This document shows, piece by piece, positions 16,145 through 24,384 of a DNA stretch of 59,635 nt. The stretch is from AC-50 sp035640455 (GTDB taxonomy: Bacteria > Actinomycetota > Thermoleophilia > Gaiellales > Gaiellaceae). The notes under the pieces were generated by a model, which saw nothing but the letters and a program-made list of their open reading frames with translations, was not told the DNA's origin and did no database searches. Every line of letters begins with the position of its first letter. The stretch's first letter is position 1. The translations under genes were made by a program, and so were the position numbers. Where the stretch lies: positions 1 through 59,635 of the forward strand of contig DASQWB010000063.1 of assembly GCA_035640455.1 (NCBI GenBank). The letters run 5' to 3'.

Positions 16145-17578
16145 GTGCGCGACCTCTGCGCCTCGGCCGTGGAAGCCGCGCTCGCGGCCGGCGCCTCCTA
16201 CGCGGATGCGCGGGCCGTCTCCCGCCGGAGCCAGAACGTCGCGACGAAGAACGGCAGCGTCGAGACGGTTCGCGACGTCGAGTCGGAAGGCCTCGGCGTC
16301 CGGGTCCTCGTCGGCAGCGCGTGGGGGTTCGCCTGCGACCGGCGCCTGGCGGAGGCCGGCGCCGCCGAGGCGGCGCGGCGGGCGGTCGCGTTCGCGCGCG
16401 CCGCTCCGGGTAACCACGCGCGCAGGCTCGCGCCCGTCGCGCCCGCGAGCGGGTCGTACCGGACGCAGGCCGAGCGCGACCCGGTCGAGGTCCCGCTCGA
16501 GGAGAAGGTCGAGCACTGCCTGCGCGCCGAGGCGGCGCTCGCCCATCCAGACGTGAAGGTGGCGCAGGCGTCGGTGCGCGCACAGCGCGAGCGCAAGGTC
16601 CTCGTCTCCTCCGACGGAGCCTCGGTCGAGCAGGAGGTCGTGGAGTGCGGCGGCGGGATCGACGCCCTCGCGGTGCTCGACGGCAAGGCGCAGATCCGCA
16701 GCTACCCGAGCGCCCACGGGGGCTGGAGTGCGCAGGCCGGCTGGGAGTACGTCGAGTTGCTCGCGCTCGAGCGCGAGGCGCCGCGCGTCGCCGAGCAGGC
16801 GGCCGCGCTGCTCCGCGCCGATCCCTGCCCCGCCGGCCGGACGACGGTCGTCCTCGACGCCGAGCAGCTCCAGCTCCAGCTCCACGAGTCGGTGGGACAC
16901 CCGATCGAGCTCGACCGGGTCTACGGCACCGAGGCCTCGTATGCGGGCACGAGCTTCCTCCAGCCGAGCGACCTCGGCTCGCTCAGGTACGGCTCGGAGC
17001 TGATGAACGTGACCGCCGATCCCACGTCGCCGGGCGGGCTCGGCACCTTCGCCTGGGACGACGAGGGCGTGGCGGCCGAGTCGCACACGATCGTCGAGGC
17101 GGGCGTCTTGCGCGGCTTCCTGACCTCCCGCGAGACGGCCGCGCGGATCGGCGCCGGGGCCGGCGGGTCGATGCGCGCCGACGGCTGGAGCCGGATGCCG
17201 CTCGTCCGCATGACGAACCTCCACCTCGAGCCCGGGAAGGGCACCTTCGAGGATCTCCTCGCCGAGATCGACGACGGCATCTACCTCGAGACGAACAAGA
17301 GTTGGTCGATCGACGACAAGCGGCTGAACTTCCAGTTCGGGACGCAGATCGCGTGGGAGATCAAGCGGGGCCGGCTCGGCCGGATGCTGCGCGACGCGAC
17401 GTACACCGGGATCACGCCGCGCTTCTGGGGCTCGCTCGACGCGCTCGCCGGGCGCGAGGCGTGGGTGATGGCGGGCCTCACGAACTGCGGCAAGGGCCAG
17501 CCGGGGCAGAACGCACACGTCTCGCACGGCGCGGCGCCCGGGCGCTTTCGCGACGTCCAGGTCGGCGTGCGCGCGTGA
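16145..17578 (+). CDS. tldD: TldD family metalloprotease
   Basis: A 477-residue TldD/PmbA family protein. The zinc-binding H-E-x3-H motif is LHESVGHPIELD with H247, E248 and H252, which marks the catalytic TldD subunit. Families pair TldD with a non-catalytic PmbA/TldE partner that unfolds or degrades modified peptides (established in E. coli microcin B17 maturation). The GTG start at 16145 gives MRDLCASAVEAALAAGA, the usual beginning. The stop overlaps the GTG of the partner gene by four bases. Confidence 0.93.
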   Translation: MRDLCASAVEAALAAGASYADARAVSRRSQNVATKNGSVETVRDVESEGLGVRVLVGSAWGFACDRRLAEAGAAEAARRAVAFARAAPGNHARRLAPVAPASGSYRTQAERDPVEVPLEEKVEHCLRAEAALAHPDVKVAQASVRAQRERKVLVSSDGASVEQEVVECGGGIDALAVLDGKAQIRSYPSAHGGWSAQAGWEYVELLALEREAPRVAEQAAALLRADPCPAGRTTVVLDAEQLQLQLHESVGHPIELDRVYGTEASYAGTSFLQPSDLGSLRYGSELMNVTADPTSPGGLGTFAWDDEGVAAESHTIVEAGVLRGFLTSRETAARIGAGAGGSMRADGWSRMPLVRMTNLHLEPGKGTFEDLLAEIDDGIYLETNKSWSIDDKRLNFQFGTQIAWEIKRGRLGRMLRDATYTGITPRFWGSLDALAGREAWVMAGLTNCGKGQPGQNAHVSHGAAPGRFRDVQVGVRA

Positions 17579-18936
17579 TCGACGCGGTCGAGACGGCCGA
17601 GCGAGCCGTGGCGGCGGCGCAGGCGGACGAGGCCGAGGCGGTCGTGCTGGCGGAGCGGTCCGGCTTCGCCCGCTTCGCCGGCTCCGAGGTGCACCAGCCG
17701 ACGCTCGTCGAGGATGCGAGCGTCATGCTCCGCATCGCCCTCGACGGCAAGGTCGGCGTCGCGGCGACGAACGACCTCGGCGACGAGGGGCTCGCGCGGC
17801 TCGCGCGCCGAGCGGCCGAGAGCGCCGCGAGCGCGCCGCCGGAGGAGTCGTTCCCCGGCCTCGCCGAGCCGGCGCCCCTGCCCTCGGTCGCGGGCTACGA
17901 CGCCGACACGGCCGCGCTCGAGGCGGACGACCAGGCCCGCCTCGCGGCGGCGGCGATCGGCGCGTCGACGCTCCCGGTCTACGGCTACTTCACGAGCGGC
18001 CTCACGCGGCTCGCCGTCGCCTCTTCCCGCGGCCTTCGCGCCGACCAGACGCTGACCGACGCGACCGCGCTCGTCCTCGCCGCGGGCGACGAAGCCTCGG
18101 GCTACGCCGAGCGGACGTCCTGGCGCGCCGGCGAGATCGACCCGGCCGCGGTCGCGCGCGAGGCCGACGAGAAGGCGCAGCGGACGCGGGGCGCACGCGA
18201 GCTCGAGCCCGGCCGCTACGCCGCCGTCCTCGAGCGCTACGCCTTCGCCGAGCTCCTCGTCTACTTCTCGTACGACTCCCTCGGCGCCCTCGGCCTCCTC
18301 GAGGAGCGGAGCTACCTCTGCGGCCGGCTCGGCGAGCGGCTCTTCGACCCGAAGGTGTCGATCGCCGACGACGCGCTCAACCCCTCTGGGCTACCGAAGG
18401 CCTTCGACTTCGAGGGCGTGCCGAAGCAGCGCGTTCAGCTCGTCGAGGCCGGTGTGGCGCGCGGGGTCGTCTGGGATCGAGAGACGGCCGCGCGCGCGGA
18501 CGGGGGACACGTCTCGACGGGGCATGCCCCGACGCCGCTCGAGCGCGAGGACGGCCCGCTGCCGCTCGCGCTCTCAGTCGCGGGCGGCGACGCCGACTTG
18601 CCGGAGGAGCTCGCCGAGCTCGTCGGCGACGGCATCTACGTGACGCGGCTCCACTACCTGAGCATCGTCGATCCACGCGAGGGTGTGATCACCGGGATGA
18701 CCCGCGACGGGACGTTCCGGATCCGCGGCGGGAAGGTCGCCGAGCCGCTCGTCAACCTCCGCTTCACCGTCTCCGTGCCCGGGCTCCTGAGCGAGGTGCC
18801 CGGGCTCACGCGCGAGCCGGTGCTCGCGAACGTCAACGACTTCTACGGCGCTCGATACCCATACGGTGTCCTGACGCCGTCGCTCGCGACCGCGCGCTTC
18901 AACGTCACCGGGACCGGCTCGCGACCCGGGATCTAG
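17575..18936 (+). CDS. pmbA: TldE/PmbA family partner protein
   Basis: A 453-residue TldD/PmbA family protein without the H-E-x3-H motif, hence the TldE-like partner. The GTG at 17575 overlaps the tldD stop (GTGA). The N-terminal AERAVAAAQADEAEAVVLAE and the C-terminal ITGMTRDGTFRIRGGKVAEP are family hallmarks. Together with tldD it should form a heterodimeric protease with the active site in TldD. No RiPP precursor gene is adjacent, so the physiological substrate is unknown. Confidence 0.9.
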   Translation: MIDAVETAERAVAAAQADEAEAVVLAERSGFARFAGSEVHQPTLVEDASVMLRIALDGKVGVAATNDLGDEGLARLARRAAESAASAPPEESFPGLAEPAPLPSVAGYDADTAALEADDQARLAAAAIGASTLPVYGYFTSGLTRLAVASSRGLRADQTLTDATALVLAAGDEASGYAERTSWRAGEIDPAAVAREADEKAQRTRGARELEPGRYAAVLERYAFAELLVYFSYDSLGALGLLEERSYLCGRLGERLFDPKVSIADDALNPSGLPKAFDFEGVPKQRVQLVEAGVARGVVWDRETAARADGGHVSTGHAPTPLEREDGPLPLALSVAGGDADLPEELAELVGDGIYVTRLHYLSIVDPREGVITGMTRDGTFRIRGGKVAEPLVNLRFTVSVPGLLSEVPGLTREPVLANVNDFYGARYPYGVLTPSLATARFNVTGTGSRPGI

Positions 18937-18939
18937 GAC

Positions 18940-19053
18940 GCGCCGAGGCGCTCTAAGGCAGCGCATGCGGTGCCGACTTCAGGACAACTGGGCTCCACCC
19001 GGGTGTCCGTCTGAACCGACCGGTCGAGCCGCTCGTACTTGCGCCGAGGCGCT
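18940..19053 (-). repeat. Lone diverged copy of the 102-bp two-hairpin repeat
   Basis: Read on the minus strand, this convergent gap aligns along its length with the tandem array at 55702-56086. A 23-base block at 19027-19005 (TCGACCGGTCGGTTCAGA then CGGAC) is identical. The first hairpin is kept as GGACA...TGTCC, with ten of eleven pairs on the plus strand. The second is kept as GGCACCGC-AT-GCGCTGCC, where one G-C pair of the array has become A-T. A 13-base direct repeat, GCGCCGAGGCGCT, lies at both ends (18940-18952 and 19041-19053), 101 bases apart, nearly the array period. The right end touches the secG stop. Confidence 0.75.
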
Positions 19054-19273
19054 ACTTCAAGAGGTGGAAGAGGAGGATGGTGTTCCCGAAGAAGAGCGCG
19101 CCCACGATCACGGTCAGCCGGGTGAGGTTCCGCTCGACGATGTGCGTGCCGCCCTGCGAGGCGGGCGTGAATCCCATCCCGCCGAGGCCGGTGTCGCGCC
19201 CGGAGTGCATGAGCACGAGCACGACGAGGGCCAGGGAGAGCAAGACGTGGATGACCGCGGCGACCTGGAGCAC
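19052..19273 (-). CDS. secG: Preprotein translocase subunit SecG
   Basis: A 73-residue membrane protein with two hydrophobic helices (AVIHVLLSLALVVLVLMHS, and TVIVGALFFGNTILLFHLL) and the glycine-rich linker GRDTGLGGMGF. These are the marks of SecG, the small helper subunit of the SecYEG channel. The start ATG at 19273 is the only reasonable one. It lies just downstream of the receiver gene on the same strand. Confidence 0.92.
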   Translation of the reverse strand: MLQVAAVIHVLLSLALVVLVLMHSGRDTGLGGMGFTPASQGGTHIVERNLTRLTVIVGALFFGNTILLFHLLK

Positions 19274-19282
19274 TGCGGCAGT

Positions 19283-19672
19283 CTAGCGAGCGGCGGCCCC
19301 CACGATTGCGTCGATCAGGTCGGCGGCGATCCGGTCCTTCGTGACGTAGCCCGCGGCTCCGGCCTTGCGGGCCAGATCGACGTCGGTGCGGGAGTTCGAG
19401 CCCGTGAGCATCAGCACGCACGCGTCCTCCCGCTCGCGACGGATGCGCCGCGTCGCCTCGAAGCCGTCCATGATTGGCATGCTGATGTCCATCAGGATCA
19501 CGTCGGGCCGGAGCTTGCGCCAGAGCCGTACGGCCTCCTTGCCGTCCCGCGCGGAGCCGACGACGGCGATGCGCCGGTCGGTCGCGAGCAGCGCCTCGAG
19601 CGTCTCGGCGAATAGGGGCTGGTCGTCCGCGATGACGACCCGAATCGTGGTCGAAACTGCAGCGGCTTCCAT
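19283..19672 (-). CDS. Single-domain response regulator (receiver only)
   Basis: A 129-residue CheY-like receiver with no output domain. The acidic pair is in VVIADDQPLF, the phospho-acceptor is D62 (ILMDISMPIMDG), the switch Thr is in LMLTGS and the conserved Lys is in YVTKD. The reading ends eight codons after the receiver, with no room for an HTH. It is probably co-transcribed with secG, nine bases downstream. It could act by protein contact or in a phosphorelay. Its sensor kinase is not in the immediate surroundings. Confidence 0.85.
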   Translation of the reverse strand: MEAAAVSTTIRVVIADDQPLFAETLEALLATDRRIAVVGSARDGKEAVRLWRKLRPDVILMDISMPIMDGFEATRRIRREREDACVLMLTGSNSRTDVDLARKAGAAGYVTKDRIAADLIDAIVGAAAR

Positions 19673-19709
19673 TCCTTCTTGAGGAAATCTGCACTGCTAG
19701 GCTCGGCTT

Positions 19710-19940
19710 GTGAAGGGGTCGGCGGCGCGTGAGCAAATCCAAAGGCTCCTGGTCACCGGCGACAACCGGCTGAAGCAGGGGGTCGATCCCGCGAAGGCGC
19801 GGGAGAGCTACGAGCGAGCCTTGGCGCTCGCGCGCGAGGCCGGCCTGGAGGACTCGATTCGTCCGCTCGTCGAGCTCAGGCTCGCCGACCTCGAGCGGCT
19901 CGCTCGAGGATCGCCTCCAGGCGGCGCGCCTGCTCGTTGA
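19710..19940 (+). CDS. Small TPR-like helical protein
   Basis: A 76-residue protein from a GTG start (MKGSAAREQIQRLLVTGDNR). The segment ARESYERALALAREAGLED resembles a tetratricopeptide helix pair, and no other domain is visible. It is divergent from the receiver gene and its 3' end overlaps the glycosyltransferase gene, read from the other strand, by 65 bases. Coding is likely, given the regular amphipathic pattern, but no function can be assigned. Confidence 0.55.
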   Translation: MKGSAAREQIQRLLVTGDNRLKQGVDPAKARESYERALALAREAGLEDSIRPLVELRLADLERLARGSPPGGAPAR

Positions 19941-20877
19941 CGTCGTGCTTTGTCGCCGCGGCTCGCGCGGCTGGGTTCGGACGGGGTAGCCGCGCGGCGC
20001 AGCGGAGCGCGTCGACGAGCGCGCCCTCGTCGGCCGGGTCGACGAGGATCCCGGCTTCGGGCGGGACGAACTCCCGTGGGCCGCCGATCTTGGTGGCGAC
20101 GACGGAGCGGCCGCACGCCATCGCCTCGAGAAGCGCCTGCCCGAACGGCTCGACGAGCGAGGGCTGGCAGACCACGTGGGCCGCGGCGACGTGGCGAGGG
20201 ACTTCGTCGTGCGGGACGCGTCCGGCGAGGACGATGTCTCGCCGGCCTTCAAGGTGGTGGCGCAGCGGCCCGTCGCCGACGAACGTCAGCGTCCCCCTCC
20301 CCTCGCCGAGGCGCTCGAACGCGCGCGCGAGCCGGAGGACGTTCTTCCGCGGCGTCAGGCTTCCGACGCAGAGGTAGCGTGGTTCGCCGTTCGGGGTCGG
20401 GAACTCGCGGAAGCGTTCGAGGTCGACCCCCGAGTCGACGACGTGGGTCTTGTGGCGCGCGTCGGGCACCTTTGCCTCGAGCTCGCGGCGGAGGTAGTCG
20501 GAGACGACCACGACCGCGGCGGCGCGGCGGACGACGAAGCGGGTGGCAGTCGCGATGCCGGGGATCGCGCCGACGTTGCGGACGTCGCGCCCGTGGGCGG
20601 TGACGACGAACGGCGCGCGGCTCGCGATGGCGGCGATCAGGCCGCTCGATACGAGGAAGTGGGCGTGGACGACGTCGGGGCGGAAGCGGCGAGCCGTGGT
20701 CGCGCCGCGCCGCGCGAGCTCGAGGTAGCGCCGCTTGCCGCCGGCCCGATGGTCGAGGACGGCGCGCTCGAGCTCGTGGCCGCGCGCCTCGAGCGCTCGC
20801 TCGAGATCGCGGACGAACGTCCCGAGGTCGGGGGCCTGCGGGCCCGGGTACATCTGCGAGACGAGCAGGATCCTCAC
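19876..20877 (-). CDS. GT4 family glycosyltransferase
   Basis: A 333-residue glycosyltransferase of the retaining GT-B/GT4 type. The N-terminal Rossmann lobe starts ILLVSQMYPGPQAPDLGTF and contains the acceptor loop VVHAHFLVSSGLIA. The C-terminal lobe has SLTPRKNVLRLARAFERL and the E-x7-E motif in PSLVEPFGQALLEAMACG. The GTG at 20877 is followed by the hydrophobic first strand. It probably transfers an activated sugar in cell envelope or glycolipid synthesis; donor and acceptor are not evident. The gene stands alone. Confidence 0.88.
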   Translation of the reverse strand: MRILLVSQMYPGPQAPDLGTFVRDLERALEARGHELERAVLDHRAGGKRRYLELARRGATTARRFRPDVVHAHFLVSSGLIAAIASRAPFVVTAHGRDVRNVGAIPGIATATRFVVRRAAAVVVVSDYLRRELEAKVPDARHKTHVVDSGVDLERFREFPTPNGEPRYLCVGSLTPRKNVLRLARAFERLGEGRGTLTFVGDGPLRHHLEGRRDIVLAGRVPHDEVPRHVAAAHVVCQPSLVEPFGQALLEAMACGRSVVATKIGGPREFVPPEAGILVDPADEGALVDALRCAARLPRPNPAARAAATKHDVNEQARRLEAILERAARGRRA

Positions 20878-20942
20878 GCGGCGTCAGTATCGCCTCCCGG
20901 CGTGAAGCCGCCGTGTCACAGAGCGCGCGGTCCCGAACCGCC

Positions 20943-20972
20943 GGCGGTGACTGTCACGTGACAGTCACCGCC
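20943..20972. repeat. Left palindrome flanking the RAYT gene
   Basis: A perfect 30-bp palindrome whose half is GGCGGTGACTGTCAC. The 30 bases from 20945 to 20974 occur again at 21623-21652 on the other side of the transposase gene, in the same orientation. Confidence 0.9.
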
Positions 20973-21050
20973 CGTGCCAATACGCCACGCCGCTGCCACA
21001 TTTCAGCCTCACAGCCGGCACTGGTGAGGCCAAGCGCGTACGTTGGCTTT

Positions 21051-21614
21051 ATGCCGCGAACGGCCCGCTGCCCTCTCGAGCCCGGCTTCTACCACCTGAC
21101 CACGCGGGGCAACCGCGACGAGCGGATCTTCCTCACCGGACGTGACCGCACAACGTTTTGCGGCCTGGTCGAGAAGGCCGCGGCGCCAGAGACCTTCCTC
21201 GTCCGCGCGTACTGCTTGATGTCCACGCACTACCACCTCCTCGTCGAGACGGAGACGGCTGAGCTCTCCGCCGCGATGCGAGACGTGAACGGCGTCTATG
21301 CGAGGTGGTTCAACAAGGAGCACGGCCTCCGGGGTCGCCTCTTCGAGGAACGGTTTCACTCGGAGCACGTCGAGGACGACCAGCACCTCCTGGAGGTCCT
21401 CCGATACCTGGCGCTCAATCCGGTCCGCGCGGGACTCGCTCTGACGCCGACTCGATGGCGGTGGGGCAGCTTCGCAGCTGTGATGGGGCATGTGCTGGCG
21501 CCGAGCTTCCTCGACGTGCGGTGGACGCTTCGACTCTTCTCGAACGACGCATCCGACGCGAAGCGGCAGTTCTCGAACTTCGTGAAGGACGCGCCAGATA
21601 AGCCCATGTCCTAA
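21051..21614 (+). CDS. REP-associated tyrosine transposase (RAYT, IS200-like)
   Basis: A 187-residue Y1 HUH transposase. The metal-binding H-x-H is LMSTHYHLLVE (H60, H62) and the catalytic Tyr is Y119 in EVLRYLALNPVRAGL. The N-terminal PRTARCPLEPGFYHLTTRGN and the later WRWGSF are typical of the RAYT branch. It cuts and joins single-stranded DNA at palindromes. The catalytic residues are all present, so it may be active. ATG at 21051 was chosen because the family begins MPR. Confidence 0.92.
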   Translation: MPRTARCPLEPGFYHLTTRGNRDERIFLTGRDRTTFCGLVEKAAAPETFLVRAYCLMSTHYHLLVETETAELSAAMRDVNGVYARWFNKEHGLRGRLFEERFHSEHVEDDQHLLEVLRYLALNPVRAGLALTPTRWRWGSFAAVMGHVLAPSFLDVRWTLRLFSNDASDAKRQFSNFVKDAPDKPMS

Positions 21615-21622
21615 AGACCCAT

Positions 21623-21652
21623 CGGTGACTGTCACGTGACAGTCACCGCCCG
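21623..21652. repeat. Right palindrome flanking the RAYT gene
   Basis: A second copy of the palindrome with centre GTCAC|GTGAC and core half CGGTGACTGTCAC. It is identical over 30 bases to the copy left of the transposase. It lies nine bases after the transposase stop and 20 bases before the mutase stop. Confidence 0.9.
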
Positions 21653-21671
21653 GAGCGGCGGCGCGGAAGGT

Positions 21672-23246
21672 TCAGGCGCGCTGCGCGTCGTACGTGCCGA
21701 ACTCGACGCGAAGCACCTCGCAGATCTCGCCGATCGTGCACCGCGCACGGAGCGCTTCGCGCATCGGCACGAGCAGGTTGGCTTCGCCCTGCGCGACCCG
21801 CCGCACCTCGGCCAGCGCGGCCGCGGCCGCGTCCGCGTTCCGCTCGGCGCGGACGCGCGCCGTCCGCTCGAGCTGCCGCCGTTCGGCTTCGGGATCGATG
21901 CGGTGGAGCTCGATCGACTCCGACTCGTCCTCGACGAACCTGTTCACGCCCACGACGACGCGCTCGCACTCCTCGAGCTGCTTCGCGTACCGATAGGCCG
22001 CGTCCTCGATCTCGCGCTGGACGAACCCCTGCTCGACGGCCGCGACGGCGCCGCCGAGCTCGTAGACCCGCTCGATCAGCTCCCACGCCTCTTCCTCGAG
22101 CTCCCGCGTCAGCGCCTCGATGAAGTACGCGCCGCCGAACGGATCCGCGGTGTCGGTCGCTCCGGCCTCGCTCGCCAGGATCTGCTGTGTCCGCAGCGCG
22201 ATCCTCGCCGAGCGCTCCGACGGCAGGGCGAGCGCTTCGTCGAAGGCGTTTGTGTGGAGCGACTGGGCGCCGCCGCACACAGCCGACAGGGCCTGCACGG
22301 CCACGCGAACGACGTTGTTCTCCGGCTGCTGCGCCGTCAGCGTCGACCCGCCCGTCTGGGCATGGAAGCGGAGGGCCAAGGCGCGCGGGTTCGTCGCGCC
22401 GAAGCGCTCGCGCATGATCCTCGCCCACAGACGCCTCGCGGCGCGGAACTTAGCCACCTCCTGGAAGAAGTGGTTGTGAGCGTTGAAGAAGAAGGAGAGG
22501 CGCTCGCCGAACTCGTCCGGCGAGTGGCCGGCCTCGACGGCGGCCTGGCAGTACGCGATGCCGTTCGCGAGCGTGAAGGCGAGCTCCTGTACGGCGGTCG
22601 AGCCAGCCTCGCGGATGTGGTAGCCGGAGATCGAGATCGTGTTCCAGCGCGGGATCCGCTCGGCGCAATACGCGAAGAGGTCGGTCGTGATCCGCATCGA
22701 GGGCCGGGGCGGGAAGATGTAGTTCCCGCGCGCGACGTACTCCTTGAGGATGTCGTTCTGGACCGTCCCGCGGAGACGCGTCCCCGGCAACCCCTGCTCC
22801 TCGGCGACGAGCTCGTAGAGGAGGAGGAGCAGCGCCGCCGGCGCGTTGATCGTCATCGACGTCGAGACGTCGTCGAGCGGGATCCCGGCGAGCAGGAGCT
22901 CCATGTCGGCGAGGGAGTCGATCGCCACGCCGGTCCGGCCGACCTCGCCGGCCGAGCGGGGGTCGTCGGAGTCGTAGCCGAGCTGCGTCGGCAGGTCGAA
23001 GGCGATCGAGAGGCCGTGCTGGCCCCGCTCGAGCAGGTAGCGGAAGCGCGCGTTCGTCTCCTCGGCGGACGCGAAGCCCGCGTACTGGCGGATCGTCCAC
23101 GGCCGGCCGCGGTACATGTCCCGATAGGGGCCGCGCGTGAAGGGGTACTCGCCCGGCAGCTCGAGCTCGAGCCCGTCGAGATCATCCGCGGTATAGACCG
23201 GCTTGATCTCGATCTCGGAGTCCGTTCGGCGCTCGGTGGTCGCCAT
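21672..23246 (-). CDS. Acyl-CoA mutase large subunit (methylmalonyl-CoA mutase-like, catalytic domain only)
   Basis: A 524-residue B12-dependent mutase catalytic domain. Typical blocks are YPFTRGPYRDMYRGRPWTIR, SIAFDLPTQLGYDSDDPRS, NDILKEYVARGNYIFPPRPS and SGYHIREAGSTAVQELAFTL. The reading ends at FGTYDAQRA, so the C-terminal cobalamin-binding domain (D-x-H-x-x-G) is absent and must come from a separate small subunit, which is not in the window. Rearranges methylmalonyl-CoA/succinyl-CoA or a related pair; I cannot tell which from these motifs. The ATG at 23246 is divergent from the propeller gene that starts 23 bases away. Confidence 0.9.
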   Translation of the reverse strand: MATTERRTDSEIEIKPVYTADDLDGLELELPGEYPFTRGPYRDMYRGRPWTIRQYAGFASAEETNARFRYLLERGQHGLSIAFDLPTQLGYDSDDPRSAGEVGRTGVAIDSLADMELLLAGIPLDDVSTSMTINAPAALLLLLYELVAEEQGLPGTRLRGTVQNDILKEYVARGNYIFPPRPSMRITTDLFAYCAERIPRWNTISISGYHIREAGSTAVQELAFTLANGIAYCQAAVEAGHSPDEFGERLSFFFNAHNHFFQEVAKFRAARRLWARIMRERFGATNPRALALRFHAQTGGSTLTAQQPENNVVRVAVQALSAVCGGAQSLHTNAFDEALALPSERSARIALRTQQILASEAGATDTADPFGGAYFIEALTRELEEEAWELIERVYELGGAVAAVEQGFVQREIEDAAYRYAKQLEECERVVVGVNRFVEDESESIELHRIDPEAERRQLERTARVRAERNADAAAAALAEVRRVAQGEANLLVPMREALRARCTIGEICEVLRVEFGTYDAQRA

Positions 23247-23268
23247 GCAGCCGAAGTATGCTCGCGAC

Positions 23269-24384
23269 GTGCGCGCTGCTGTACTCGCGCTCGCTCTGAT
23301 CGTGCTCGTTGCGCCCGCCGCCGGGGCCCGGGCTCCGTCCGGGAAGCTCGCGTTCCTCGAGCGCGGGAGCCTCGTCGTCGTCGACCTCGCGAGCGGCTCG
23401 AGGCGCGTCGTCGCGAGGCACGTCTCGGGCGCGCCCGGCCTGAGCGGCGACGGCAGGCTCGCGTCGGTCGGCGCCCGGATCGTCGGCGGCCCGAAGCTCG
23501 GGAACGGCAAGCTCGTCTGGGCGCCGGCGGGCGAGACGGCCGCCTTCCAGACCCGTGCCGGCGCCGTCTTCACGTGGAGCCCGACCGCCGGCCGCCGGCT
23601 CGTCGTCGAGGCGTCGTGGGGCGCGACCTCGTTCGCGTGGGGCCGGCACGGCGAGCTTGCCCTCGGCCGTTCGACCTGCCACGTGCCGTGCGGCGTGCCG
23701 CTCCACCAGGAGGTCTGGATCCGGCGCAACGGCACGCTCCGGCGGGTCGCCGGCCCGCTCCGCAGCGTGCAGCTGCCGCGCGTCGCCGCCGTCGCCGGCG
23801 ACGGCCGCGCCCTCTGGTGGAGCGACGAGCAGGACTCCGCGTCGATCGCCGCCGACGGCCTGCCGCTGTACGCGAACCGGGCACACGTCGCCGACACCCT
23901 CGTCTACCCCGACTACGTCAGCGTGTGCGGAAACCACCTCGCCGTCGCGGCCGGCCACGACCGCTACGCGATGCACGGCAAGCGCATCCTCTTCGACGGC
24001 CGCGACGTCTCCCGCGACGCATCGCGGTCGTGGGTCTCCCCGTCCTGCAACGCGGACGGCACGAGGCTCGTCGCCGCCGCGAGCGTCAACACGACGCCGC
24101 CGCGGATCGGCCGAGAGCACCGCTCGATCTGGCAGCTGCTGCCGACGCGCCGGCGCCTGACGAGCCCGCCGGCGGGCTGGAGCGACGAGTTCCCGCGGCT
24201 CCTGCGCAACGGCTCCGTCGTCTTCGTGCGCACAAGGAGCCACTCGACGCGCACCGCACTCTGGGGCTTCGGCACCGTCGAGCTCCTGCGCGGCGGGAAG
24301 CTGAGGGCCCTCGGCACCACCGCCCGCGCGGACAACTACTACGGCCACTACGACTGGCCCGACGTCTTCGCCCTCGCGCCGTGA
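23269..24384 (+). CDS. Secreted beta-propeller-like protein
   Basis: A 371-residue exported protein. The GTG at 23269 places a classical signal peptide (MRAAVLALALIVLVAPAAGA) at the N-terminus; the ATG at 23245 would put an unlikely charged extension before it. The mature part has repeated short strand units (LVVVDLASGSRRVVARH; VFTWSPTAGRRLVVE; ILFDGRDVSRDAS) like TolB/WD40-type propellers. The stop overlaps the MoaD-MoaE start by four bases (GTGA), which couples it to cofactor synthesis in translation, though no functional link is obvious. Confidence 0.7.
   Translation: MRAAVLALALIVLVAPAAGARAPSGKLAFLERGSLVVVDLASGSRRVVARHVSGAPGLSGDGRLASVGARIVGGPKLGNGKLVWAPAGETAAFQTRAGAVFTWSPTAGRRLVVEASWGATSFAWGRHGELALGRSTCHVPCGVPLHQEVWIRRNGTLRRVAGPLRSVQLPRVAAVAGDGRALWWSDEQDSASIAADGLPLYANRAHVADTLVYPDYVSVCGNHLAVAAGHDRYAMHGKRILFDGRDVSRDASRSWVSPSCNADGTRLVAAASVNTTPPRIGREHRSIWQLLPTRRRLTSPPAGWSDEFPRLLRNGSVVFVRTRSHSTRTALWGFGTVELLRGGKLRALGTTARADNYYGHYDWPDVFALAP

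Larger units (their letters stand above)
20943..21652 (+). mobile_element. REP-type element with Y1 transposase between palindromes
   Basis: An approximately 700-bp unit made of the left palindrome, a Y1 transposase gene and the right palindrome. It sits between the glycosyltransferase and the acyl-CoA mutase genes. The palindromes are direct copies of one another, not the asymmetric end hairpins of an IS200 insertion sequence. This arrangement is characteristic of domesticated REP-associated tyrosine transposases with their REP sequences. I see no target site duplication, as expected for this family. Confidence 0.72.
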
